Assembly (NCBI GenBank): GCA_016758965.1
Contig: JAEPRB010000042.1
Span: 1-64,000, forward strand
Length of the DNA: 64,000 nucleotides
Direction of reading: 5' to 3'
Origin: Circinella minor
Lineage: Eukaryota; Mucoromycota; Mucoromycetes; Mucorales; Lichtheimiaceae
The position numbers and the translations under genes were made by a program. Within the stretch, counting starts at the first letter, position 1, and each line of letters begins with the position of its first letter. Of this stretch, positions 46,646 to 57,759 are shown in pieces. The notes under the pieces were generated by a model. That model saw nothing but the letters and a program-made list of their open reading frames with translations, was not told the DNA's origin and ran no database searches.

Positions 46646-49318
46646 GGTGAAAACCTATATAGTAATATCCTCTCTTCTTCTTCAAAAGAGCCAAGTTTTT
46701 TTTTTTTTTATTCATTGATATTTTCAAAATATTACTATATTAAACATATACCTCCAATTCATTGATGCCATTTTGTATTTTTTATTCTTTTTTTTACTTC
46801 TTTTTGCAATCAAATATAATAAACACAACCTTTTTTTTTTCGTCATTCTTTTAAATTATATTTTTGAATGAAACTTTTAAGAAACTTAACCATGGGTGAC
46901 GCAAGTTCTTTTTTTTTTCAATACTATACATGTGTTTTATGCAAACTGTCATTGAAAAAAGGAATGAAAAGACGCAAAAAAAAAGTTTTTTTTTTGTTCG
47001 TTACACAACAATTCATCTAGACCTCGGGAATTCACTTCCGACAGAAAAAAAAAACGGGTGAACGAGGCGTTGTTTTTTTTTTGTTATCATTCGATAAACC
47101 TTAAAACGATGCTGTGTGACCAAATATGCTTAACTTTTTTTAAAAAAAAGTATGAACATTGATTCTTTTTGTTCTGTAAAGTTTTAATAAATATAATACT
47201 ATACAATATATAGATTGTCTAAGTTTATATTGTTACAATTTTTTTTTTTGTATTTCTCAATTAATTTTTGAATAGCAAAATGGATCAAAGATTGTCTCTT
47301 TTTTTTTTTTTTTTAGTTAGCGAATGTTTGGGCATATAACATTTAGTAACTGCAGAAATCAGGGGGTATTCTGAACAACATACAGTACTTGTGAATGCCG
47401 TTCATAGTAGCGATAACAATTGATAGTATTTGAAATATTGACATTGATAATTTCAAGTATTGTTCGATGTTAAAATAAAGTTAAGGGTTCCTGTATTATG
47501 ACAATTGCCAGTTATACACTCTAATCCTCCACTTGATGTACTAATAGTAAAGTGATAGTAGTAGTGGAATCACTCAGTTTCTATGCCTTTGTCCCTGTCA
47601 AGAAAAATAACTGATCCCTTTTAGTATCTCTAATGTTGTTCGACGTGCTGTTCTACTGATGATATAATCTGTAGTGTGATGGTGTTAAAATTGGAAATAA
47701 AAAACAAAAATTTTAGATCTAGTGAATGTTGTCTTGATTATTAATATTATGCAAAAATACTGGATAGTTACATTTACAGTATATTACATTAATAAGTCAT
47801 TGTAATCAAAGACATCGTTTTAGTAACAGCTCAGTAGTATTTTATCCATTGATACATTTCCTTGTATTTCAAATAGGGACGACGTATTTATGACGTTATT
47901 GATGACAAATGACGACATATCATGAAGTTATTATTGTATTCTATTTTAGATCTATAAAATCGGGAACATACCAATAATTTTGTTGATGCTGTATATTGGA
48001 TACCATGAAATACAATGCCAAGTCTTTGTCAATATTTTTTCTTTTGTATTACGTGGAACAACTCCCATTGTTATGTCATTATAAGATATGACACGTATTA
48101 TTTTTGTTAATTCAATGGACGATCAGCTATTACAGCGTAATGAATACAAAGAGTGATAATTATTAATAACGGTAGAATGTGTTTTTTCTACCTACGTATT
48201 TTTTTTGTCATACATACATACTTGGCAACAATTATTTATATACTGAAATAGGTGTTACAATTCCGAAAACGGGATTCAAGCGAAACCATTTCATTTATTT
48301 TTAAGCATCTTTATAGATCACATAAACACAAGCACAATTTTGGTAAATAGGTACAAATTGTGAATTTCATATATTTTATAACATGTCAACAGATAAAAAA
48401 GATACTAGGTAGTTTAAGTTGGCAAATATTCTTCTTTTTTTTTTTCAAGATACATCCAACAAATAATTTTACACCATGTTTTCTGCAAATATAAAATATA
48501 AGATTTGTTCTTTCAATTAACTTTGATACTTGTAAACATATCAATTATGTATTTGTTAGTGTGAGTAAAAAGATAATGACGCGATAATATACGTACTGTA
48601 TAAGTTTGATAGCTTTTTGCTAGATAAAATTTGAATAGCATCAGTGACTACCACAATAGTTATTGATTTTTGCTGTAAACCTCTTCATAAATGTTATTTT
48701 TAAAAACGACTTTGATAATACATGTTCATATTTCATGATCGAACTTTGTTTTATTTTTATTTTACGAAATATCTTGGCGCGTTTGATAGTAATTAAATCT
48801 TTTAGTTCATTAGTTAAAAAAACAGGAGAGAGAAAAGAATAGTTAAACAAATTATGTTATTAATAACTCGGGGCTTAGCATTAGAACATATCTCTATTCT
48901 TGGGAAAGACATGTAATGAAGAAAAGACAAAACATATTTTTCTTTTTATGAAAACTTCATTTGAAGGCTAATAGATATTTATTATCTACGTAAAATAACA
49001 AATGTGTATTTTATTATCTATTTCATGTGTGTTACAGCTTATATATTAATAGTCAATTTTTTTTAACAATTCTAAAGTTGATTTTTTTTCTATATCAGGG
49101 ATGTAATTGAAATGATTTATATACGAAAAATGGGATAAAAGTATTCACTTTTTTTATTATTACATCATTGATTAATTTAAAGATAGAATATTTATTTACT
49201 AAAAGTAAAGTTTTTTATTTTTTTTAAAAAAAAAGAATTATTACATAATATATATATTATAAATAAGAAAGAACAAGTAAAAACGGAAATACTTTTTTTT
49301 TTGTTTTTTGATTGGTTA
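46646..49318. other. Intergenic region (2.7 kb), no supported gene
   Basis: This follows the plus-strand membrane protein and precedes the 3' end of the minus-strand transporter. It is AT-rich with T-runs; 47320-48300 is slightly less biased but has stops in every frame. No RNA gene or repeat is seen. Confidence 0.55.
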
Positions 49319-50670
49319 TTACATTAAATTTGTTTTTGTTTCTTCAATATACAAGGAATAGCATGCAGCTGATAATGCTATTGCAATTCCAAAAAGATTC
49401 TATAATAAATAATTATATATAAGTTTTGTTTATTGTTAGCTTTATTATTAAAAGATAAAAGAAGAAAAAAATGCAACACATTAAATGATCGAAAAGAAAA
49501 ACGAACCAATTTAGATAATGGATTGCCAAGAATCACTACTGCAAGAATAGCCTGTAAACATACTTTGACTCCTGCGGCTGATGTTTGCATAATAGGTGAT
49601 GATAACTTGATCAAAACGATGGTAAGCATTTGTAATCCCAAACCGATTAATCCAGTAAGTCCCTAAATAATAAACATTACTTTTTAATAACTCGTCGAAA
49701 TACACAAAAATGTATTGATTTCACTAAAACCATTATATATGCACAGAGTGAAAGGGAGGAAAAAAAAAAGACGACTTTTTACCATTTGAAACCAAAATCC
49801 TAATTCATTTATAAATGCTGGAACTGGGCCTGGCCAAGTAAACCAATTATATAAACCAAAGGGAATCATGAATAAACAACCCCACCCAGAATTATGACGT
49901 ACCAAAGTCCTAAATAAATTGGAGTGAAAAAAAAAAGAAAAAACCATAAATACTTAATAAGATTCAGGTTACCAATAACAACATCAACAACTAAAATAAA
50001 AATCATAAGGTTACCATGGATCAATGGTTGTCAAGGCGCGTTTTGTAAGAACTCCATAAAGAGCAAAGAACAATGCATTAAGAATACCAAAAAACATTCC
50101 TTTCCAAGACGTCTTATGAAATCCTTCTGATGATACCCAACAACCAAAATAATATATACCACATGTAATCATCGTATCTATTGGTATATTAGATATTAAT
50201 GATGATGGTGTTTTACGTAAAAATGATTCTGATGATGACTTGAGGATATAGAGCAGAACAAGACTAAAAGGTAGTGCAAGTCCGGTAAAAGTATGATACG
50301 CGTTGATGGAGACATGAGTTAAAAATAATGGATTCACTACTAGCCATCCAACATAAGCTGCAGTTACAGGTACTAGTAGTTTTGTTGTAGTTGTCGTTTT
50401 TGTTGATGCTGAAGATGTTATAGGATGAGATGGTGATGATGAAGGTAATAAAGAAGCAATGGGAGTTTTTGTTGAAACTAACCATGCTATACAAAGTTGA
50501 ATACAATTAACGACATGTGGAAAAGGAAACTTATATTCTGTTCGAGTAAATAATAAGGAAATAAGAAAAGTTGCAAATAATGAAGCACCAATGTAAGCAA
50601 CAAGGTAATCAAGACGCGTTAACGACGGAAAGGATCGTTTGGTGGTTGTGGCAGGGAGAGGCAGTAGCAT
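49319..50670 (-). CDS. SLC35/TPT-type nucleotide-sugar transporter-like membrane protein, 4 exons, 339 aa
   Basis: Exons are 50670-50015, 49909-49783, 49662-49507 and 49399-49319. About nine or ten hydrophobic segments are visible, for example YLVAYIGASLFATFLISLLF, LALPFSLVLLYIL, MFFGILNALFFALYGVLTKRAL and LFGIAIALSAACYSLYI. SPIMQTSAAGVKVCLQAILAVV followed by a closing helix resembles the last repeat of the triose-phosphate/nucleotide-sugar translocator family. The substrate cannot be read from sequence; Golgi or ER location would be usual. A Ser/Thr-rich loop (SSSPSHPITSSAS...) follows the second helix. The third donor is GTTCGT, weaker than the others but phase-consistent. Confidence 0.75.
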
Positions 50671-51217
50671 CTGCCTATAATATATTTGAATTGTAAAACG
50701 CTCAACTGGTTTTGAAAGTTTTTTTTTTTTTTTTGGCTTTGCTTAGATGTTTCTTGTGAAACAAGGAATGCCTCCTTTTTCTTTCTTTTTATAAATAAAA
50801 TGTTAAACTCCTGCAGGAATCGAAACTTTTCGGATTTAAAAAAAAAAGTATACGAATCAAGGAGAAGGTGTACGTGCGGCAGGAAAGTGCAGGTAAAAAA
50901 TATATATATTTTACATTCTCGAACTATTTCAATATAATACACATCTTGTATTATTTTTTCTAAAAAAAAAAAAAAGAAATGTATGTTATACAGTCTCTGT
51001 AAATATAAAACATAATATAGTAGAATTGTAGCATCAAATAATATTTAGATGAAAAAAAATATATATATACAGTTACGCATGATGGTTACTCAAATGCACG
51101 TGTGATGGTCATAAATGCATTTTTTTTTCGGTCATTCTGTCTTGTTTCTTTTCTCTCTTTCTTTCTCTTTTTTTTTTTTAACTTTTTTTTTTCCCATAAT
51201 CATTTTACTTTTATTCG
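50671..51217. promoter_or_regulatory. Divergent promoter region between the transporter and the RPEL gene
   Basis: This 547-bp AT-rich interval lies between opposite start codons. The 51100-51210 portion is strongly pyrimidine-rich (CTTTCTCTCTTTCTTTCTC), the likely leader of the RPEL gene. Several ATGs around 51077-51117 lie further upstream and would be out of context if transcription starts in the pyrimidine tract. Confidence 0.45.
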
Positions 51218-52097
51218 ATGGGTAAGTAAACTTCTTGGGTTGGCTTTTTTCACACTTTTGTTTTTCTTTGTTAAAAAAAAACACATTATTTCATTTATAA
51301 GAAACGAAATCTATTTTTTTTTGTTGTTATCTCTACGACCTTTTGTCTTTACACCATATTATGAAATACACTATTAAATATATCTTCTTTTTATTATTAT
51401 TATTATTATTTTAGCTGCTACTGAAAACAAGAATCTCGACAGTCTTTTGTCGCACCGACCTGAAGCACAAGAGTTGGTCGACAGAGGCATCATGAAAAGT
51501 AATATATATATATATTATAAAGTCTAGTGAAATATGTTCATACATATTACTTTTTTTTAACACACACTTTTTTTTTGTATTTATCTTTTTTGTTATTATA
51601 GATCCAAAAGTTGCACCTGCAATTCAACAACATAGAGAAGAACTTAATAAAGCAAAAATTCAAGATTCTCTTCGTCATAAAATTGATCATCGTCCTACTC
51701 GCGAAGAACTTGTTGATCAAAAAATCCTTGGTAACTATAGTTAAAAAAAAAAAAAGGAATAGCACAGTGTATTATATGTAATATTGAAAGAAAAGTGTTT
51801 TTGGTTTTGGAAGGATGAGGAACAAATCAAAATAAGTTAACTCACACTTTGAACATACATTATACTATTAGAACCTAGAATGGGAGCTACATTTGAAAAA
51901 ATGCAAAACAGTTTGGAAAACAAAATTACTGAAAGACCAGACCCAGAAAAACTTGTTGAACAAGGCATTTTGCCAGGTACGTAAAAAAAAAAAAAAGGCC
52001 ACATATTAGTATTATATATTATTATGACGTGTAAAATTGTTTGAGTTGATGAAATAACTTATTTTTTTTCCATCCAGATGCCCCTAATAAGGAATAA
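51218..52097 (+). CDS. RPEL-repeat (actin-binding type) small protein, 5 exons, 113 aa
   Basis: Exons are 51218-51221, 51415-51498, 51602-51730, 51872-51976 and 52078-52097. Three RPEL motifs are evident: LLSHRPEAQELVDRGIM (about 12-28), LRHKIDHRPTREELVDQKIL (about 53-72) and LENKITERPDPEKLVEQGIL (about 87-106). RPEL motifs bind G-actin in MRTF and Phactr proteins. Here they make up nearly the whole protein, so it may be an actin-monomer sensor or buffer. Each motif is largely encoded by its own exon. The first coding exon is just ATG plus G, followed by GTAAGT, and joins in phase to give M-A-A-T-E-N-K. Confidence 0.85.
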
Positions 52098-52600
52098 ACT
52101 CCATTTTATCATCCATTTTTTTTATGGAGCTCTATACGCGTTCGAAAATACTTGTGTGAGGGTCTGGATGAGGTTCTATTTTTTTTTATTTTTTTATTTT
52201 AATTTTTTTTCCCTCTGAATTACAAGTCATGATAACATCAATAATAAGAAATATAACAAATTACAATAAAAACATACGTATATACAAAAAAAAAAAAAAA
52301 AAGAAGGACGAAAATAGTTTAGTTTTATCTTATTATATATTAATGATTATAAGAGAAAGAGAGAAAGAGAGGGAGAGCTAAAAAAAAAGAGTAAATTGGT
52401 TTGACTTTCTTCTTTACTACAAAAAATGAATATATGGAACTCATTTAGGTAATATGCCAAAAACAAAACAACAATAACAAATTTGAATTACATAAAAAAA
52501 TAAAACGAATATTGGGGTTTTTTTTTTCTGTGAGCAAAAGAAAAAAGAAAGTAAGAATAAAATAATAATAAACATAAATAAAATATACGTATTTCTGAAT

Positions 52601-52891
52601 TTATGAAATAATACATTCTCCATGTTTAATTTTAGTTCCTTCTTGTCCTGGTTCTCTTGGTTGACTCCAACGAGGTTTGCCTTGAACAAAATTAGGTGGT
52701 GGTGGTTTTGGTGGTTCAGCAGGTGGTGGTGGTGGAGGTGGTGGAGGTGTTGGTGGTGCTGGTTGCATAAGTCCTGGTATGATTGCCATACCAGCTGGTG
52801 AGCCAGGAGGAGGAGGGGCACCCGCAACAGCCATTGTAGGTGAAGCTGATACGGGAGGATAAAACATAAAATTATTCATATACGGATTCAT
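52601..52891 (-). CDS. Proline-rich small protein with C-terminal CaaX motif (CIIS), 96 aa
   Basis: Intronless frame. The centre is proline-rich (PAPPTPPPPPPPPPAEPPKP) between a Met/Tyr/Phe-containing N-terminus and a basic C-terminus (GKPRWSQPREPGQEGTKIKH) ending Cys-Ile-Ile-Ser. The last four residues fit a CaaX prenylation box, and Ser at the end favours farnesylation. The upstream region has a (GA)n tract at 52963-52979. The next minus-strand gene also encodes a low-complexity protein ending in a CaaX box, so the two may be related. Function is unknown; membrane recruitment of a proline-rich ligand for SH3 or WW domains is inference. Confidence 0.7.
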   Translation of the reverse strand: MNPYMNNFMFYPPVSASPTMAVAGAPPPPGSPAGMAIIPGLMQPAPPTPPPPPPPPPAEPPKPPPPNFVQGKPRWSQPREPGQEGTKIKHGECIIS

Positions 52892-53473
52892 TAGGTAGAA
52901 ATAGTAATCAATAAAAGAAAAGTTAAAGAAAAAAAGAAAAGAATAACTACTTGAATAAGAAAAAGAGAGAGAGAGAGAAAAAAAAAGAAAAAAAAAAAGA
53001 GATAAACAAAAAAAAGTACGTAGTTACATTTTTATTCAAATTTCAATTGAGCAACAACATTACTCCAAAGTAAGTATAATTACGGTTAAGACAAAAAAAT
53101 AAAAATTGAACCACAAGATTCATTCTTTTTATTACGTATCTAGTACATATCAAATGGATAATTCTTGATCATTTTTGTATACGTAGATCCGCAGTAGTAA
53201 TATAAATACTACCTAGTAATTGTTTCTCTCTCTCTTTTTTGGTTTGTTTTGTTTTCACATAACAATCAAATCTTAATATTATTATTCTAAAATACCAGGT
53301 GACTAATTCATATGTGTGATTTATATATCAACGGATAGAAAATAAATTGGGTTGATCTTTATTTATAATAACACAAAAAAAAAAAAAAAAAGACAAATAA
53401 AAAGAAAAAGAAAAAAATGAAAAAGATGATATGCTACAATAGTGAAAATAAATAGTAAATAGTTGAAGTCTTA
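52892..53473. other. Spacer between the two CaaX protein genes
   Basis: 582 bp carrying the promoter of the smaller gene and the 3' flank of the larger. It includes (GA)n at 52963-52979 and A-runs near 53373. No gene is seen. Confidence 0.5.
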
Positions 53474-54457
53474 TTACATTATAGTACAACGATCACCTTC
53501 AATTTGACGAGGGTTATATACGGTAGCATCTGTTGGTTGATAATGTCTTTTACGTTTAGACAATCCGCCATTCTCTTTACTATTTGTTGGCGTAGCGGAA
53601 AGTTCTGATTGTTGCTGCGGCTCAGGTGGCGCTTGCTGTTGTTGTTGATGTGGTGGACAATAATATAAATATCCACCTGCTGGAATTTGAGGCAAGCTAA
53701 ATGGTGGAGCAGGGGGTGGCGCTTGTTGTTGCTGCGTAGATGGTGATAATGATGTTAGCGGCGCAGGTGTACTTGGAGTACTATTTGGATAACCTCCTGG
53801 TATATGATTATTATTATTGTTATCAGCTGTTGAAGATTCATAACTGGGTGGTGGTGGTGATGAAAATGATTGGGATGGTCCGGGTGGTGGTACAGAAGCA
53901 GGACGACGGCGATTATTATTACTATTATTATCATTATTTTGTTTTGTTCCTCGTGGACTCCAAAAACTGGGCGTTTTAGGTGTCAACGAAGGTTTTTTAC
54001 TCATCAATTGAGATAATGATTTTTTCTTTTTTAATTTTGAATTGTTTTTTCTTTCTCCTCTTTGTTGTTGAATAGGTGCTTCAGAATATGTTGATGTGAT
54101 ACACGAAAAAGCATCATCATTATCATTATCACCATAGTAACTACCTTCATATCCTTGCTGTTGTTGATGTTGTTGCTGTTGCTGAGTAACGCCACCATGT
54201 TGATGTTGATATTGTTGCTGTAGTCCAGTTAAAAGAGCTGCTGTTTGAGGTGCATACATGGATGCAAGATTCGGTTGTTGTTGTTGTTGTTGCATTAAAG
54301 GTGATGATGGCATCATATTTGGATTCGTATTATTATTTTGTCCTATATTATAATATGTTTGCATAGGCGGAGGTGTTGCCTGTTGCTGTTGTTGCTGCCA
54401 ATAAGATGTAAGCAGTTGTTGTCGTAATAAATCAACTTGTTGTTGTTCATTCATCAT
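53474..54457 (-). CDS. Gln/Asn/Pro-rich protein with C-terminal CaaX motif (CTIM), 327 aa
   Basis: Intronless frame from ATG 54457. It has repeated polyglutamine stretches (Q4-Q6), Asn runs, and proline-rich blocks (SPPPPSYESS, APPPAPPFSLP). A basic region, KNNSKLKKKKSLSQLMSKKPSLTPKTPSFWSPRG, is the only non-low-complexity portion besides the C-terminus NPRQIEGDRCTIM. The end is Cys-Thr-Ile-Met, a CaaX box with Met favouring farnesyltransferase. Such a protein would be disordered and membrane-tethered. A (CT)n tract lies upstream at 54572-54594 on the forward strand. Function unknown. Confidence 0.75.
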   Translation of the reverse strand: MMNEQQQVDLLRQQLLTSYWQQQQQQATPPPMQTYYNIGQNNNTNPNMMPSSPLMQQQQQQPNLASMYAPQTAALLTGLQQQYQHQHGGVTQQQQQHQQQQGYEGSYYGDNDNDDAFSCITSTYSEAPIQQQRGERKNNSKLKKKKSLSQLMSKKPSLTPKTPSFWSPRGTKQNNDNNSNNNRRRPASVPPPGPSQSFSSPPPPSYESSTADNNNNNHIPGGYPNSTPSTPAPLTSLSPSTQQQQAPPPAPPFSLPQIPAGGYLYYCPPHQQQQQAPPEPQQQSELSATPTNSKENGGLSKRKRHYQPTDATVYNPRQIEGDRCTIM

Positions 54458-54565
54458 TTCTTTTTGGCTTTACGTACAATGAAAAAAAAAAGGTAGGGAG
54501 TGGTGGATAGACAAAGAGAAAAACAAGAGAATAAATAGTATTTTTTAAAAAAGAAAACAAATCAC

Positions 54566-54603
<38 letters not shown>

Positions 54604-55149
54604 TTTTTCTTTAATGAATTATAGGTTCAATGTACCATAAATGGAGGGAATGTAAACAACAACTTTTCATTTTTGGTTATTTCAAACTCTGACTATTGCT
54701 TGCCAAGAATAAACTTGTGTCCTCAAAATAATCATCTGGGGCAAAATTATTTTTATTTATTATTATTGTTGTTATTATTACTATTTACAGTTACCAAGGA
54801 GTTAACAATGATAAATATCAATGGATATAAGAAAAAAAAAAACATATACATTTATACAACCTGGCCAGATTTCCAAATTGAGAAAACAATTATTTTCCCA
54901 AAGGGAAGGACCACATGACCAAAAAAAAAAAAAAGTCATGTAAGAAAAAAAGAATATATATAATATATAAAAACAAAGAGAGATCAATACTAGAAACATA
55001 GATAGAGTATAATTATCAAGTTGACTGGAAAGTAAAAAATTTTTATAATAATAATTATTATTATTAACAAGTGTTGAAACATGTAAAAAAAAAGTCAAAC
55101 TGGAAAAAAAAACCCTCCCAACTAGTTAATTTACCTCCCTTATAAAAAA
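54458..55149. other. Spacer between LRR and CaaX genes
   Basis: 692 bp: the promoter side of the CaaX gene with (TC)n at 54572-54594 and T14 after it, then the 3' flank of the LRR gene. Frames at 54673-54918 and 54802-55098 are low-complexity and unsupported. Confidence 0.5.
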
Positions 55150-56244
55150 TTATATTCCCAAATCTTTCTCAATCATCTTTAAATAATCCATTACATTTGG
55201 TAAGTTTTGTTTTTGTGTAGTTGAAGGGGATGTAGAAAGGGACGAATCATTGTCAATACGTGCTCTTTTCTTTCTTGATCCACTAATAGAAGTATCCGAC
55301 TTTTTTTCTTCGTCCATTGTTATTGTGGATCGAACAAAACATAAATCACTGAAAAAATGTCCATACATAGGTCGAGAGCGATGTCGTATTGGTATTAAAG
55401 GTTGTCCAACTATCTTGAACAGGGATGAATTTAACTTGATGTTATATCCAGGATTCTTTTGCTGTTTTTTACTATCTAAATATTTCACACCTGATCGTCG
55501 CTGATTTGTTCCATATATATCATGCCAAGTAACCAATGAATAATTTCCTATATCTTCATGTTCCAATTCACCACCTTTTACAAGATTCATGTTGGATTCA
55601 TAAGGAAATCCTGGATGTAAAGATTGTAATATGTCAAAGGAAGAGGAGGAATGAGCATAGAGTGCTTTAAATTGATGTTGTTTCATAAACCGAATAGCAA
55701 TCTGGGTCACATTTGTATAAGATAAATCAACACCTGTTAACGTTGGAACCTTGATTAAATATTTTAAACATTTATCCGATAACTTATTGGCTGAAAGACC
55801 TAATACTTGTAACTGATTTAATAATCCAGGGGTGGTTGCCATACGTACAAGATGAGATACACCTAAATCAGTAATATTAACATGAGATACATCAAGTACT
55901 TTAAGATGAATACAAGGTTTGACAAGTATAATAGTTTGATCATCGATACCATCCATATTTGACATATTGAGATGGGTAATAAATCTTGGTATAAGTTGGG
56001 TAGCTGTACGTAAAGCAGTTGTATCACGACCGACTAAACTAACAGTACCAAGGTGATTAGGTAAATGACTCCCATGGGCTACACCAATACGTTCATAAAT
56101 GGAGGGTTTTATACGCGATTCTTTTCGATGAATTGTTTGAAGAATATCCAATATAAAAGGATCTAAAGGAATGTCGATCCAATCAGAAATACAATCCGCA
56201 TGATCTGAAATAATTTCTAGACATATAGAATAAAGTGATTTCAT
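55150..56244 (-). CDS. Leucine-rich-repeat protein, F-box/LRR-like, 364 aa
   Basis: Intronless frame. The N-terminus (LYSICLEIISDHADCISDWIDIPLDPFILDIL) resembles the short leading segment of fungal LRR proteins of the F-box/AMN1 type. About five imperfect repeats follow, for example HLNMSNMDGIDDQTIIL, HLKVLDVSHVNITDLGVSHL, QLQVLGLSANKLSDKCLKYL and TLTGVDLSYTNVTQIAI, spaced about 25 residues apart. The C-terminal 80 residues are charged and contain GSRKKRARIDND, a likely nuclear localisation signal. No recognisable F-box consensus is present, so a role as ubiquitin-ligase receptor is only a possibility. Confidence 0.75.
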   Translation of the reverse strand: MKSLYSICLEIISDHADCISDWIDIPLDPFILDILQTIHRKESRIKPSIYERIGVAHGSHLPNHLGTVSLVGRDTTALRTATQLIPRFITHLNMSNMDGIDDQTIILVKPCIHLKVLDVSHVNITDLGVSHLVRMATTPGLLNQLQVLGLSANKLSDKCLKYLIKVPTLTGVDLSYTNVTQIAIRFMKQHQFKALYAHSSSSFDILQSLHPGFPYESNMNLVKGGELEHEDIGNYSLVTWHDIYGTNQRRSGVKYLDSKKQQKNPGYNIKLNSSLFKIVGQPLIPIRHRSRPMYGHFFSDLCFVRSTITMDEEKKSDTSISGSRKKRARIDNDSSLSTSPSTTQKQNLPNVMDYLKMIEKDLGI

Positions 56245-56806
56245 ATTTTGTAATGGGTATGTGCGTGCGAAATAAAAAAAAAGTTTAAGGTACCTAATAT
56301 ATGTTTGTTACTGGTAGGTGAAGAAACGCGAAAACAATTAATTAATCCTCCGATATTATATAAAAAAAATGATTGGCTATTAAAAAAAAAAAAAAAAGAA
56401 ATTAAGCTTTTTTGTTTCATAAAAACCAACTTGTCAAAAACTTTTTTAATTGAAAACAACAGTACTTTAGTTGCTATATTAGAATACTTAATTATATTAA
56501 CTTTCTAAAGGAATATCTTTCGCATTGGTAATGGTACTAAGAATAGAGTCTATGCATGATTATATAATTAAAAAAAGAAATGTATACATATTAAAAATTC
56601 TAACATACCGAAAATATCTATTAAAACAACAACAAACGAATAATATATATAATTAATAGATTTTGTTTTAATATAAGTTGATTTCTATAATATTAAAAAT
56701 AAAATTAGTTTAAACATGAAAAATTATAAAATACATTATCATTTGTTCCTTCTACCCTTCAACATCTCAAAAATCATCAAATTAGTAATCCAAGTGACGC
56801 AGGGTG

Positions 56807-56911
56807 AAAAAAAGGGCTCGAGCTCTTTTTTTTTTTTTTTTTTTTTTTCCCCAATCTTTTGTCAAAAAGATTGAACTCGGAGATCGCTCCGAGTTTTTTT
56901 TTTTTTTTTTC
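56807..56911. other. Three adjacent hairpins separated by long T tracts
   Basis: Palindrome 1 spans 56807-56832: A7-GGGCTC / GAGCTC-T7, with 13 pairs including one G-U. Hairpin 2 is CAATCTTTT-GTCA-AAAAGATTG (56852-56873), 9 pairs. Hairpin 3 is AACTCGGAG-ATCG-CTCCGAGTT (56874-56895), 9 pairs, followed by a T-run of about 18. T-runs of this length would terminate RNA polymerase III. The local GC of the stems is high for the region. Confidence 0.7.
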
Positions 56912-57662
56912 AACAAAAAAAAATCGGAGCAGTAAGCTATAACAAATGTTGTGCAAAAAAAAAAAAAAAAGCTTGTCAGAGTTGGTTCAAGTTATCATCT
57001 CCGCCCCTTCTTAAAATGTATTATCGATGATCCATTCATGTTGTGTGTGTGTGAACCAAAAAAAGAAAGTTTGATAGGTCGTTTTTTTAAAAGAGGAAAT
57101 TGACAAAAAAAAAAAAAAAAAAAACTGATCGCGTATTACAACAACTTTTTTTAGTATAAGTTAAAATGGTATAACTTTATGACGTTTTGGTATTTTTTTT
57201 TTTGATGTTCCACATTGTACAAAGATATTATATATATTAATGAGAGAGAAAGAGAGAGAGGGTGGGGGACGAGTGCGGTCCTTTTTTTTTTTTTTTTTTC
57301 TCGAATTTTTGCTTTCAGGGGGGCAAAAATAAAAAAGAAAAGACCTTGTTATGTTAAAAATCCATTTAGCCATAAGTTACCCACCCGATTACACAGCATT
57401 TTTACACAATAAGGAGTGACTTTATGAAATGTATACTTTAACTTTATATATAACAAAAAAGATATATACACGTGTCATTCTTTTATAAAGACTTTAAATA
57501 ATAGAGTAAAACACTTGTAACTAACATCTTACAGCAATTATTATTTTACTTGGAAGTGTCAAAAAAGGATTAAAGCAACATAAAAGAATCTCAGCGCTTT
57601 TTTTTTTTTACGACGTCCGAAAATATTGTGGAGCACACATAAAATAATTACATAAATCGCAT

Positions 57663-57701
57663 CGTTGATATATATATCAACGTTCAATTACAGCTTAGAT
57701 C

Positions 57702-57754
<53 letters not shown>
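57663..57754. repeat. 20-bp perfect palindrome followed by a (CT)n microsatellite
   Basis: CGTTGATATATATATCAACG (57663-57682) is a perfect 20-bp palindrome. It is followed at 57704-57754 by about 25 uninterrupted CT units, which continue imperfectly to about 57781. Confidence 0.9.
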
Positions 57755-57759
<5 letters not shown>

